From the NCBI RefSeq assembly GCF_024684275.1, contig NZ_JAIKXF010000097.1, forward strand, positions 1 through 48,646: DNA of 48,646 nt. Direction: 5' to 3'. The translations under genes and the position numbers were made by a program. The notes beneath the pieces were generated by a model, which was not told the origin of the DNA, did not search any database, and worked only from the letters and a program-made list of their open reading frames with translations. The stretch is from Ruminococcus sp. Its GTDB lineage: Bacteria > Bacillota_A > Clostridia > Oscillospirales > Ruminococcaceae. Each line of letters begins with the position of its first letter. Within the stretch, counting starts at the first letter, position 1. Of this stretch, positions 24,928 to 34,100 are shown in pieces.

Positions 24928-25599
24928 TTAATCTATTGACCAGTCTATCTCTCCCAAGCCGTGGGCTCGGAGAAACTCGTTTGCCTTTGAAAAATGTCTG
25001 CACCCGAAGAAGCCGTTATAGGCTGACAGCGGACTGGGGTGCGCCGCTTTCAGTATAAGATGGTTTCTGTTGGTGATAAACTGCTGCTTCGCCTTTGCGT
25101 CACCGCCCCACAGCATGAATACCATTGGCTTTTCACGCTTGTTGAGGAGCTGTATAACGTCGGTGGTGAAGTTCTCCCAGCCAAGCCCCCGGTGGCTTCT
25201 TGCCTGGTCTGCGCGGACAGTGAGAACTGAATTCAGCAGGAGCACTCCCTCCTTAGCCCATTTGGTAAGCTCGCCGTGCTTACCCAGATTGTCAACGCCT
25301 ACGTCGTCACGTATCTCCTTGAAGATATTCACCAGTGAAGGCGGCGGAGCTATACCCTTACGGACAGAAAAGCTCAGTCCGTGAGCCTGTCCCTCACCGT
25401 GGTAGGGGTCCTGACCGATAATAACACATCTTACATCGTCATATGAGGTGAGCTTCATTGCGTTGAATATGTCATACATATTGGGATATATACGCTGTGT
25501 TCTGTACTCGTTTATAAGTGTCTGACGGAGCCTGAGATAATACTCCTTATCAAATTCACCCTTCAGAAGCTCGTCCCAGTCATTATTGAAGTTTACCAT
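24928..25599 (-). CDS. ung: Uracil-DNA glycosylase, family 1
   Basis: A 223-residue base-excision repair enzyme removing uracil from DNA. The water-activating motif GQDPYHG (about 62-68) is followed by the GLSFSV strand, and the DNA-intercalating loop HPSPLSAYNGFFGC lies at about 184-197. I used the ATG at 25599 (MVNFNNDW); the longer frame begins with a TTG at 25623 that adds eight residues without a ribosome site. It lies upstream of metF with an 11-bp gap. A REP-like hairpin separates it from the DUF2500-like gene. Confidence 0.96.
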   Translation of the reverse strand: MVNFNNDWDELLKGEFDKEYYLRLRQTLINEYRTQRIYPNMYDIFNAMKLTSYDDVRCVIIGQDPYHGEGQAHGLSFSVRKGIAPPPSLVNIFKEIRDDVGVDNLGKHGELTKWAKEGVLLLNSVLTVRADQARSHRGLGWENFTTDVIQLLNKREKPMVFMLWGGDAKAKQQFITNRNHLILKAAHPSPLSAYNGFFGCRHFSKANEFLRAHGLGEIDWSID

Positions 25600-25627
25600 G
25601 TCTGCACGTCCATTCGTATACAAATAT

Positions 25628-25648
25628 GGGACGACACTAAGCCGTCCC
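25628..25648. repeat. REP-like hairpin between the DUF2500-like gene and ung
   Basis: GGGACG (25628-25633) pairs with CGTCCC (25643-25648). Arm sequence and position resemble the other GC hairpins in the window, but CTAC is missing. Confidence 0.45.
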
Positions 25649-25654
25649 CCGATG

Positions 25655-26152
25655 TCAATTAAATACAGTATCCTCGTAATACTTGAACTTTACAAGGGTA
25701 TTGCGTTTGTATGTAAGTGAGCCCTGCTGATTGAAGGGCACCTTTTCGTAAGCCTCGGCAGAGCATTCTATCTTTAGCTTCTGTCCCTTACGTGTAACGA
25801 AGATGAGCTCGTAATACTCATCGACCAGTCTTACCTGCCCCGTACTCTCTATAACTCTGAGGCGGTCGTCGCTTTTGCGTACCAGTGTAGCCATTTCTAC
25901 TATGGGCTCAGAGGTGCGCTTCTGCATATTATCCTCTACTGCTGCTCTTCTTCGCTGAGTGGGAGTCTGCTGCTTCACAGGAACTCCGCCCTCGTCAGCA
26001 CCGTCATCGCCCTCGTAGTCCTCACGCTCTTCAAGAAAGAGTGAAAGCAGACGTCTGAACGAGCTTTTTCCGCTGAAAAGCAATATAACAAGGATAAGTA
26101 CGACAACTATTGCCGCCAGTAATATGAGCAGGTTTTTCAGCTGTTCTGTCAT
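25655..26152 (-). CDS. Single-span membrane protein with a DUF2500-like domain
   Basis: A 165-residue protein with one N-terminal transmembrane helix (about 7-27, rich in Val/Leu/Ile), an acidic and Arg/Gln-rich linker (about 40-80), and a C-terminal beta domain. The order LVRKSDD, then YYELIFVTRKGQKLKIECSAEAY, then GSLTYKRNTLVKFK (cited here in parts) follows the DUF2500 pattern. Function of DUF2500 is unknown. It is the first gene on the minus strand ahead of ung and metF and may share their transcript. It is divergent from ttcA. Confidence 0.8.
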   Translation of the reverse strand: MTEQLKNLLILLAAIVVVLILVILLFSGKSSFRRLLSLFLEEREDYEGDDGADEGGVPVKQQTPTQRRRAAVEDNMQKRTSEPIVEMATLVRKSDDRLRVIESTGQVRLVDEYYELIFVTRKGQKLKIECSAEAYEKVPFNQQGSLTYKRNTLVKFKYYEDTVFN

Positions 26153-26228
26153 TGCTTAAAAGGCGCAAATGCGCCGCTCCTTTCTGTATTGCTAAAATCG
26201 GGACAACTCCCGAAAGTTTACCTATTCT

Positions 26229-26257
26229 ATTATAATATATTTTTTCTTACATTGCAA
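26229..26257 (-). promoter_or_regulatory. Promoter of the DUF2500-like gene (and possibly ung-metF)
   Basis: TTGCAA (26252-26257) and TATAAT (26229-26234) on the minus strand are 17 bp apart. Confidence 0.75.
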
Positions 26258-26326
26258 GAAAAATTTTCAATTTTCAAGAAAAAATAAACATCAGCTCACA
26301 AATATCAGCACAATACCGCACGAGTA

Positions 26327-26355
26327 TTGATATTTCTATAATAATATGCTATAAT
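26327..26355 (+). promoter_or_regulatory. Promoter of ttcA
   Basis: TTGATA (26327-26332), 17 bp, TATAAT (26350-26355). It is divergent from the promoter at 26229. Confidence 0.75.
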
Positions 26356-26382
26356 CAAGAAAAATGTATTTGGAGCGATAAT

Positions 26383-27129
26383 ATGCAGAAAATTCTTGGA
26401 TATATGCGAAAAGCCATTCAAAACTATGGGCTTCTCAGCGACGGAGACCGTGTCCTCGTTGGAGTATCAGGGGGCAAGGACAGCCTTGTGCTGCTGGAGG
26501 GGCTCGTTCTTCTGAGGCGATTCATCGGGATAGACTATGAGGTAGTGGCTGTCACCCTTGATATGGGCTTTACAAATCAGAAAATGGACTTCACGCCTGT
26601 GGCAGAGCACTGTGAGCGTATCGGAGCCGAGTACCATGTAATAAAGACTCAGATAGCTGAGATAGTATTCGACGTCCGCAATGAGCCAAGCCCCTGCTCT
26701 CTCTGTGCCCGAATGAGGCGCGGAGCCCTTCACGACGCCGCAAATGAGCTGAGCTGCAACAAGGTCGCACTCGGTCACAACTACGACGACGCTGTTGAGA
26801 CCTTTGTGATGAACCTTTTCACAGAGGGGCGTATCGGCTGCTTTGCGCCGAGCACATATCTCAGTCACAAAAATGTTACGGTGATACGTCCGCTGGTGCT
26901 CGCTCCCGAAAAGGAGATACGCAGGGCTGCACGAAAGAACGAGCTGCCCATAGTCAAATCTGTCTGTCCTGCGGACGGTCACACCAACCGCCAGAGAACT
27001 AAAGAATTCCTTGCGGATATGGAAAGAAAGGACCACGGCTTCAAGGACAGGCTTTTCGGAGCTATGTCACGGGCAAATATTGACGGCTGGGGCGGTATAA
27101 ACTGGGCTCCACCTGCTAAAAAAGACTAA
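26383..27129 (+). CDS. ttcA: tRNA thiolation PP-loop ATPase, TtcA family
   Basis: A 248-residue adenylating enzyme. The PP-loop SGGKDS lies at about 29-34, and CSLCARMRRGAL (about 106-117) supplies two of the iron-sulfur cluster cysteines, with a further Cys in SVCPADG (about 205-211). TtcA makes 2-thiocytidine at position 32 of certain tRNAs. In Firmicutes this family can also be annotated as a generic tRNA lysidine-like or thiolation enzyme, but the CxxC pair and length favour TtcA. It has its own promoter and a terminator shared with scaE on the opposite strand. Confidence 0.88.
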   Translation: MQKILGYMRKAIQNYGLLSDGDRVLVGVSGGKDSLVLLEGLVLLRRFIGIDYEVVAVTLDMGFTNQKMDFTPVAEHCERIGAEYHVIKTQIAEIVFDVRNEPSPCSLCARMRRGALHDAANELSCNKVALGHNYDDAVETFVMNLFTEGRIGCFAPSTYLSHKNVTVIRPLVLAPEKEIRRAARKNELPIVKSVCPADGHTNRQRTKEFLADMERKDHGFKDRLFGAMSRANIDGWGGINWAPPAKKD

Positions 27130-27131
27130 AA

Positions 27132-27161
27132 AAAGGCTCTCCAATTGGAGAGCCTTTAATT
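27132..27161. terminator. Bidirectional terminator between ttcA and scaE
   Basis: A perfect 26-base palindrome at 27132-27157, with arms AAAGGCTCTCCAA and TTGGAGAGCCTTT. A and T runs on both sides make it work for the plus-strand ttcA and for the minus-strand scaffoldin cluster. Confidence 0.93.
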
Positions 27162-27186
27162 ATTCCATTAAGCAGGGACTAATTAA

Positions 27187-28062
27187 TTAGTCTTCCTTCT
27201 TTCTGAGAACGAATGCAGTACCGATTGCTACAGCAAGACCTGCTACAGCGATACCAGCACCTGGAACACCTGTGTCAGGTGAGTTCTGCTTGCCAGCTGT
27301 TGTGCTAACCTTCTTAGTTGTTGTTGCAGCCTTAGTTGTTGTTGCGCTGCGCTTAGTTGTTGTAGATGTTGTTGCTGTGTCAGTAGCTGTTGTTGTAGTT
27401 GTAACTGTAGTAGTTGTTGTAGTTGTAGGAGTTGCAGTTGTTGTAGTTGTTGTAGGTGTATTGTCCTGGATAGCGATGTAACCCTGAGTTACGTTAGAGA
27501 AAGCATAGTCTCTGATCTTCTCAGTATCAGCGCTTCCCTTGAGGTCGAAGAGGTCACCATCAACGAAAGAAACGTTGATTGGGTACTTCTTACCAGCCTC
27601 AGGATTCTTAACCTTGAGCTGGAACTGCCAGAGAGCTGTGCCGTCAGCAGCAGCGCTAAATGTTTCGTCGTTACCAAAAGTAAGGAAGAGACCATTGTCG
27701 CCGTCTGTTACAGCCTTGTATGTACCGTAAACCTGCATATCCTCAGCGTTTACAGCCTTGCCCTTGATTGTGATTGGAACGAGCTCAAGGCCAGTATCAT
27801 ATGTTACATGGATACCTGTTGAGTCAAACTTTGTTCCGTTTGTGCTCTTAGCAGAAAGAGTGATCATCTGAGCATTTGCAGCCTCGTCAAGAGTGATTGT
27901 CTTCTGTGTGAGCTCAAGTGAAGCTCCTGTGAAGCCTGCTGCCTTGCCTGTAGATGTATATCCTACAGCTGTTTCAGCAGAAGCATTAATAGCAGTTGCT
28001 GAAAGTGCTACAGCAGAAACTGCCAGTGCAGCGAAAGCACGCTTAATAGTGTTCGTCTTCAT
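27187..28062 (-). CDS. scaE: Cell-wall anchoring scaffoldin ScaE
   Basis: A 291-residue wall-anchored cohesin protein. A signal peptide (1-29) is followed by a single cohesin (about 35-200), a Thr-rich linker (about 202-258), and a sortase signal: SPDTG at 261-265 in place of LPXTG, a hydrophobic helix, and an RKKED tail. In R. flavefaciens ScaE is fixed to the wall by sortase and its cohesin binds the X-dockerins of ScaB and CttA, so it holds the whole cellulosome and the cellulose-binding protein on the cell. It is the last gene of the cluster, as in known strains, 142 bp after cttA, behind a strong hairpin. AAAGGAAAT precedes the ATG. Confidence 0.94.
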   Translation of the reverse strand: MKTNTIKRAFAALAVSAVALSATAINASAETAVGYTSTGKAAGFTGASLELTQKTITLDEAANAQMITLSAKSTNGTKFDSTGIHVTYDTGLELVPITIKGKAVNAEDMQVYGTYKAVTDGDNGLFLTFGNDETFSAAADGTALWQFQLKVKNPEAGKKYPINVSFVDGDLFDLKGSADTEKIRDYAFSNVTQGYIAIQDNTPTTTTTTATPTTTTTTTVTTTTTATDTATTSTTTKRSATTTKAATTTKKVSTTAGKQNSPDTGVPGAGIAVAGLAVAIGTAFVLRKKED

Positions 28063-28141
28063 TGTTATTATTTCCTTTCAGATTTTTTATATATGTTTTT
28101 CCGTCGCAAATACGGCGGCTAACATCATAAGTATTAAATTT

Positions 28142-28175
28142 TATATCTGCCGCCGTTTTTCAGGCGGCAGATATA
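28142..28175 (-). promoter_or_regulatory. Strong hairpin between cttA and scaE
   Basis: A perfect 13-bp stem, TATATCTGCCGCC (28142-28154) with GGCGGCAGATATA (28163-28175), with an 8-base loop. On the minus strand no T run follows, so it is not a classical terminator. It lies 30 bp after the cttA stop and 80 bp before the scaE start. It could stabilise or process the mRNA so that ScaE is made in an amount different from CttA. Confidence 0.6.
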
Positions 28176-28204
28176 TAAGCTTTGATAATTCTCAGCCTTT
28201 TGAC

Positions 28205-30760
28205 TTACTGATTAGACTCACTGTTGCCTGTATTTGCATCTACATCAGCCCAGAGAACTGCATCAGACTTGCTCTGGTTTTCAGCAACCTGTCTCTTTGC
28301 ATAGAACTGGAGGATAGCAGAAGCATCAACAGCGTTGATAGTGCTCTTTCTTGTAGCCTTGTCTGTAAGGTTATCAAATGTTATGCCATTCTCAACATCG
28401 TAATATACATCAGCGAGGTATGCAGCGAAGTCATCATAAATATCATTTGCAGCCTTTACAAGTGAGCTTGTTGAAAGCTGAGTTCTTGCAGCCTTGCCGC
28501 CTGTCTGGAGCTTAGCATAGTATGTAAGAACTACAGAAGCGTCAACAGCGTTTGCTGTGCTGTTAAGGTCAGCGTCGCCTCTTACACCGATGTAAGCCTC
28601 AACTGTAACAGCCTTGCCCTCAGCGTCTACGAGAGCTGTATCCTTTACGAATACAGGAACATTGTACTTGAATGTCTCATTGCTCTTTTCGTATGTGTTT
28701 GTAGGCTTTGCTGTACCGAAGTTGATATCATCAGCAGCAACCTTTCTCTCCTCAGAAGTACCGTCTGTGTACTCGATTACGATAGAGAGATTATCGATCT
28801 GCTTCTTGTTGAATTCTTCCTCAGTGTTGAGGTAGAATGCAGCAGTTGTTGTGTAACCTGTCTTAGCATACTGCTTAGCGATCTTCTTCTCGTCTACAGG
28901 CTTTGTAACTGTTGTAGTTGTTGTAGAACCTGTACCTGTATCTGTAGCTGTAACTGTTGTAGTTGTTGTAGAACCTGTACCTGTACCTGTATCTGTAACT
29001 GTTGTAGTTGTTGTAGAACCTGTACCTGTATCTGTGCCTGTTACTGTTGTAGTAGTAGATGATGTTGTGCCTGAATCTGTACCTGTTGTAGTTGTAGTAG
29101 TAGTTGTTGTTGTAGAAGTTGTTGTAGTTGTTGTATCAGTTACAAGGATTCTGTCAAGGCTGAGTGAAAGGGTTGCCTTTCCTGTATCCTTGATGTCGCT
29201 GAAGTCTACTCTTGCGTAAGCCTTCTTGTAAGAACCTACGAGCTGGTAACCCTGATCCTCTACCTTCTTCTTGAGTACAGCTACCTCATCAGCATCATCA
29301 TCGAATGCAGCTATGAATGAACCAACGCCGCCGAAGATGTTTGCGCTGAGGTCTGTAGAAACAACTTCCTCACCGTTCTTGCTTATGCTTCTTCCGCCAA
29401 CCTTGTCAGCTAACTCGCCGATCTCAGCAGCAGAAACTGTTACCTTACCGCCTGTCTTATCAGCGATCTCAGCAAATACAGCCGCAACCTTTGAATTAGA
29501 TGCAATATCGCTTGCTGTAGCAGGAAGCTGCTTGTTAAAGCCGCGGCTCTTGAGCTTTGCATTTAACTTAGCGATCGCATCAGCAGCATTGCCTGACTCC
29601 TTAGCTGTTGTATAATCCCAGTCAAAAGCAAGTGCCTTTGTTACTGCATTATCAGCCTTTGTAGCAGCCTTGATGAGCTTGTCGATAACCTTGTCAAACT
29701 CGTCCTGTACAAGATAATTGTACTTAGGATCAATCTGAGCATTTATCTCCTCATCAGCTGTCTTCTTGATATCGCTGAACTTCTGCTTTAATACACCAGG
29801 AATCTGACCAGCTACATAAGTCTCGCCATCTCCACAAGTATATTTGAGTTCAGCAGTTATTGTCTGATTAGCATCAAGCTTTGAACCATCTATTATTAGT
29901 TCAAATGTACCATCAATTCTGATTGCGTCAAGCTTCTCGCTGCTGAAAGCCTTTTCAACCTGTACAGCAACATAACCCTGAGCTACATCAACGATCTGCT
30001 CGTTTGTAAGATCAGCAATTGTCTTCTCACCTGACTTAAGTCCTTCAACAACATCTGCTGCGGGTCTCTTCTCCTCAGGGATTGTCTTTATTACTTCATC
30101 AATGAAGCCGGGGTTCTTCTTTTCGAACGCAGCGACATCAATACTCTTGAGCTTTTCTACATCATAGCCTTCTGGAATAAATGCAAGATACTCTTCTGGA
30201 ATCTCTACATTACTTGCTGGTGCCATATAACGGCCTGCAACCTTCTGTGGAGCCTTCTTAGGAGACTGTGTTGGAATTTCTTTCTTTCCGATACCAGCCT
30301 TGATAATTGCATTGTAATCAGGCTTGTTAATCTTGCCTGTAATCTTGAGCACCTTACCGTCAAATGTATAATCAACCTTCTGACCATCTAAAAGCTCTGC
30401 ACACTTTTCTGCTACATCGCTGTAACTGCCTGCATTAGCTACAACCTTTTTAATATAAGGAGTAAGGTCAAGACTTCCGTCCTTTGCACCGAGACTGTTC
30501 ATAAGGAAGAGAGCTGTCTGCTCCCATGTAGACTGCTGACGATTGTAATCAGCACCCTTTTCACTTGCTCCTAAGATCGGAGCGTCACCTGGGATAGCAA
30601 GGAATGCCTTGAGTGTGCTTTCCTGGCTCTGAGCCTGAACGTTCGCAGTTGTTGTTACAGTGTCACCGTCTACAGCGTTTGCGTATGTGAGACACTGAGT
30701 AAGAGCAAGCGGAACAGCTGCAGCTGCTGCAATAGCTCTTTTGAATAATGAATTCTTCAT
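28205..30760 (-). CDS. cttA: Cellulose-binding protein CttA with X-dockerin
   Basis: An 851-residue secreted protein from the ATG at 30760, chosen for the GAGAGG ribosome site 9 bases upstream (an ATG at 30781 overlaps that site). A signal peptide (about 1-29) is followed by a large N-terminal region (about 35-540). In known CttA proteins this region holds two cellulose-binding modules; I cannot mark their borders by eye. A Thr/Gly linker of repeated GTGSTTTTTV-type units (about 545-620) leads to the X module (about 620-725) and the dockerin (about 727-828). The first dockerin loop starts at DADLNS. The second core reads INAVDASAILQF but the acidic start of its loop is degenerate. It binds ScaE and fixes the cell to cellulose. 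Confidence 0.93.
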   Translation of the reverse strand: MKNSLFKRAIAAAAAVPLALTQCLTYANAVDGDTVTTTANVQAQSQESTLKAFLAIPGDAPILGASEKGADYNRQQSTWEQTALFLMNSLGAKDGSLDLTPYIKKVVANAGSYSDVAEKCAELLDGQKVDYTFDGKVLKITGKINKPDYNAIIKAGIGKKEIPTQSPKKAPQKVAGRYMAPASNVEIPEEYLAFIPEGYDVEKLKSIDVAAFEKKNPGFIDEVIKTIPEEKRPAADVVEGLKSGEKTIADLTNEQIVDVAQGYVAVQVEKAFSSEKLDAIRIDGTFELIIDGSKLDANQTITAELKYTCGDGETYVAGQIPGVLKQKFSDIKKTADEEINAQIDPKYNYLVQDEFDKVIDKLIKAATKADNAVTKALAFDWDYTTAKESGNAADAIAKLNAKLKSRGFNKQLPATASDIASNSKVAAVFAEIADKTGGKVTVSAAEIGELADKVGGRSISKNGEEVVSTDLSANIFGGVGSFIAAFDDDADEVAVLKKKVEDQGYQLVGSYKKAYARVDFSDIKDTGKATLSLSLDRILVTDTTTTTTSTTTTTTTTTTGTDSGTTSSTTTTVTGTDTGTGSTTTTTVTDTGTGTGSTTTTTVTATDTGTGSTTTTTVTKPVDEKKIAKQYAKTGYTTTAAFYLNTEEEFNKKQIDNLSIVIEYTDGTSEERKVAADDINFGTAKPTNTYEKSNETFKYNVPVFVKDTALVDAEGKAVTVEAYIGVRGDADLNSTANAVDASVVLTYYAKLQTGGKAARTQLSTSSLVKAANDIYDDFAAYLADVYYDVENGITFDNLTDKATRKSTINAVDASAILQFYAKRQVAENQSKSDAVLWADVDANTGNSESNQ
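28915..29130 (-). repeat. Thr/Gly-linker microrepeats in cttA
   Basis: Tandem units encoding ACAGG(T/C)-rich Gly-Thr runs and TTTTTVT blocks repeat about three times with small changes. Such arrays can change length by replication slippage. Confidence 0.7.
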
Positions 30761-30894
30761 TGTCCTATACCTCTCTAACATGTTTATTCCCCTTTTGCCA
30801 AGACGATCTTATAATAAATAAGAGTCTATGCATTAGGCTGAAATTCGGGTGATATATGCGTATATATATACTTCGCCCCAAAATTCATAACTAC

Positions 30895-30923
30895 ATTTTA
30901 TCACACAAAGGTCAATAAGTCAA
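30895..30923 (-). promoter_or_regulatory. Proximal promoter of cttA
   Basis: TTGACT (30918-30923) and TAAAAT (30895-30900) on the minus strand are 17 bp apart, about 135 bp upstream of the chosen cttA start. Confidence 0.6.
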
Positions 30924-31084
30924 GCAGAACAGTGCATTTTTTCAAAAAATTATTGCCGATTAATATTCCCGTTTTTTGTAGCTTTTTCACAATATAGCCC
31001 TATATGGATCGTAATATTTTCATTCAAATGAACTTTTAGTATTATTTCATTTGTTATTTCGGCTTAATTTCTCTTACAATTTGT

Positions 31085-31114
31085 ATTATATCATCTTACC
31101 AGTATCCTTGTCAA
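31085..31114 (-). promoter_or_regulatory. Distal promoter of cttA
   Basis: TTGACA (31109-31114) and TATAAT (31085-31090) on the minus strand are 18 bp apart, directly behind the scaB terminator. The roughly 325-bp leader to cttA holds the second promoter and no ORF that I trust. Confidence 0.75.
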
Positions 31115-31126
31115 GCGGTATATAAT

Positions 31127-31157
31127 GTAAAAAAGCAGGTCGAAAGACCTGCTTTTT
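31127..31157 (-). terminator. scaB terminator
   Basis: On the minus strand AAAAGCAGGTC pairs with GACCTGCTTTT (31131-31156), ending in a T run. It separates the scaC-scaA-scaB transcript from cttA-scaE. Confidence 0.92.
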
Positions 31158-31182
31158 TAGCGTTTTTATACTGTAAGACTCA

Positions 31183-34100
31183 TTATTTGCTTACGGAAAG
31201 AGCTGATTTCCAGATATCCTTTGAATCCGAATTCTTCATTGTAGTCTGCTTTAAAGCATAGAATGAGAGAATTCCTGAAGAATCAACAGCGTTTACTGTT
31301 CTGTCGCTCTTCTTTGTCTTCCAGTTATTTGCATCGTACTCATCAGTATCTACATCTGCAAGGAATGCAGCAAGCTGGTCGAGTTCATCTGATGGAGATG
31401 TAACCTTCAAGCCGTTATTTTCATTTGCAGACAGAACATATGCATCCTTCTGAGGACCTGAAATCTTGTTCCAGTTAGCATAGTATGTGAGTACAGCAGA
31501 TGCATCACGTGCATCTACGAGGTTATTAAGATCAGCATCGCCCTTAACGCCGATATAAGCGGTTACTGTAAGAGCTGAGCCGTCAGGATTTACAAGCGGC
31601 ATATCGCCATAGAGAACAGGAACCTCGTACTTGAAGTCATCGATTGTTACGTGCTCAGTGCCGTGATCGCGGCTCTTATAAACCTTCTCAGGTGTAGCCT
31701 GACCGTAGTTGATCCAGCTTCTGTCAATTGTCTTTGCTTCTCTGAGCTCTACCTTACCGTCAGTGTAGACATCATAGATCTGGATCTCAGTGATCTGATC
31801 CGGACTGAATCCACCCTTATCGCCATTTGCACGAACACCGTTATCGTGACTGAAGTAGTATCCTACATCTGTCTTGATAGTTGCATAAGACTTGTCATAG
31901 CCAACCTTTGTGGTTGTATTTTTCCACTCCTCAACAGGAAGTGTTCCCCACGGATTAGCTGTAGTTGTAAAGCTTATGTTCAGAGCTGTGCCTGTAGCTG
32001 TAGTTGTAGATGTTGTGGAAGATGTTGAACCTGTACCTGTACCTGTTACAGTACCTGTACCGGTTGTTGTGCCTGTACCTGTGCCTGTTGCAGTACCTGT
32101 ACCTGTTGTTGTGCCTGTACCTGTGCCTGTTGCAGTACCTGTACCTGTTGTTGTGCCTGTACCTGTGCCTGTTGCAGTGCCTGTACCGGTTGTTGTGGTT
32201 GTTGTAGTCTTAGGATCGTCAATGATGATCTTACCGTTTATACCACGTATATTCTTTGTGATATCAACTGACTTGCCGCTTGTAGCGAAGAGATCGCTTA
32301 TAACAAGATCGATTTCAGTGCCCGGAACAGCATCCTTACCAACAGTATAGCTGAACTCAGCAACTATTGACTTGTCTGGTGCAACATGAGCATCCTTGTC
32401 CTCAAAGATAAATCTGATGTTGTTATCAATACCCTTATGAACCTTTGCACCATAAGCTGATACGTCGCCGACAGCTGTAAGCTCTGCGCCCTTATCGCCT
32501 GTGATAGAAGGTGTTACTGTGAACTGAGCACCTGCAACGCCGAGGTTTACCTTATTTGGATCGAGTACTATCATGTTAACCTTTACAGTCTCGCCCGGAA
32601 CAGCGTGTACTGTATCGATCTGCCATCTGATAACACCGTCAGCTAATGTTGTTGTAACAGTACCTGTACCTGTTACAGTACCTGTACCTGTTGTTGTACC
32701 TGTACCTGTTGTTGTACCTGTACCTGTGCCTGTTACAGTACCTGTACCAGTTGTTGTTACTGTACCTGTGCCTGTTACAGTGCCTGTACCAGTTGTTGTT
32801 ACTGTACCTGTACCGGTTGTTGTTGAAGTTGTAGTTGTAGATGTACCTGTAGGAACATCAGGATCCGGCTTCTTAATGATGATAGCACCATCAAGACCGA
32901 TGATATTCTTTGTGATATCTCTGCACTTGTCATCTGTTACAACAAGTGAACCGTCAGCAAATTTTACAGCATATGTTCCCTCTGGTGTGTTAGCAGGAAC
33001 GATAAATGTAAGAACTGCAACGTTAGCGTCATTAGCAGCTACTGCATTCTTGAGGTCTTCTGATACAAATGTAACAGCACTCTTGTCAATGCCGTCTGTC
33101 TTTGTATCTGTCTCAAACTTAGCATTATATGCTTCTGAAGCCTTAGCAGAATCTAATGTGATGCCAGCATCATTGTTAATGCGGAACTGAGCACCTGCAA
33201 CGCCTACCTTAGCGTTGTTCTTATCATTTACATAGACTCTGAGCTCGACCTTTGTATCCGCTGCCGGAACTTCGATCTGCTTTGTGTCGATCTGCCAGAT
33301 AAGAGCGCCTGTAGGTAATGTTGTAGTTGTACCTGTTACAGTTGTTGTAGTAGCTGTACCTGTTGTTGTGGTTGTAGATGTTGGCTTGCCAACTCTGATG
33401 CTACCGTCTACAAAAGTAACATTCTTTGTGATATCAACACTCTTGTCATTTGTTACGAACTGCTTGGACCACTTTACAGGATAAAGTCCGTCTGGTGTGC
33501 CCTCAGGAACGTCAAATGTAATTGTGAAGAGTGTATCTCCGTCCTTTGCAGTAGCGCCTGTTGCATTTTCGAAAACGCAGTTAGCCTTGTACTCAGGATC
33601 GGAAGAAAGTGTAAAGCCGTAAGGCTTACCTGTTACGCTGTTAAGCTTTGTAGGATCTGTTCCTACGATAGAGAACTGAGCACCTGCAACTGAAAGATCA
33701 GAATCACCCTTTACCTTAGCAACGAGCTCTACTGTCTTGCCGGGCTCTGCCTCTACTTCACTTGGGATAACCCAAGTTGCTGTTCCCTTGATATCGTCTA
33801 CCTTTCCTACTGTGATAGAACCGTCAACAAGAACAATATCATTTGTTACATCGTTAGACTTGCCGTCTGAAACGAATGTCTCTGCCCAGTTTACAGCGTA
33901 AACGCCGTCAGGACAATTATCAGGCACCTTGAAGTCTACGCTGAAGATAGTTGATCCGTCAGCAGCAGCCTTACCTGCACCGTTAAGCTCAAACACGAAT
34001 CTGTCAGTACCCTTTGTGTACTTGATAGCAGCACCATATGCGTCGCCCTCTGCGATCTTATCATTATAAGTGATAGGAGATTTAGCATCGAGGCAGAACT

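Noticed and set aside
24917..25654. SAM or cobalamin riboswitch before metF
   Set aside because: metF follows ung by 11 bp, so no leader space exists, and no conserved riboswitch motif was seen upstream of ung.
32030..32190. CRISPR-like regular repeats in scaB
   Set aside because: The 36-bp units have no unique spacers and stay in frame within a Thr/Gly linker.
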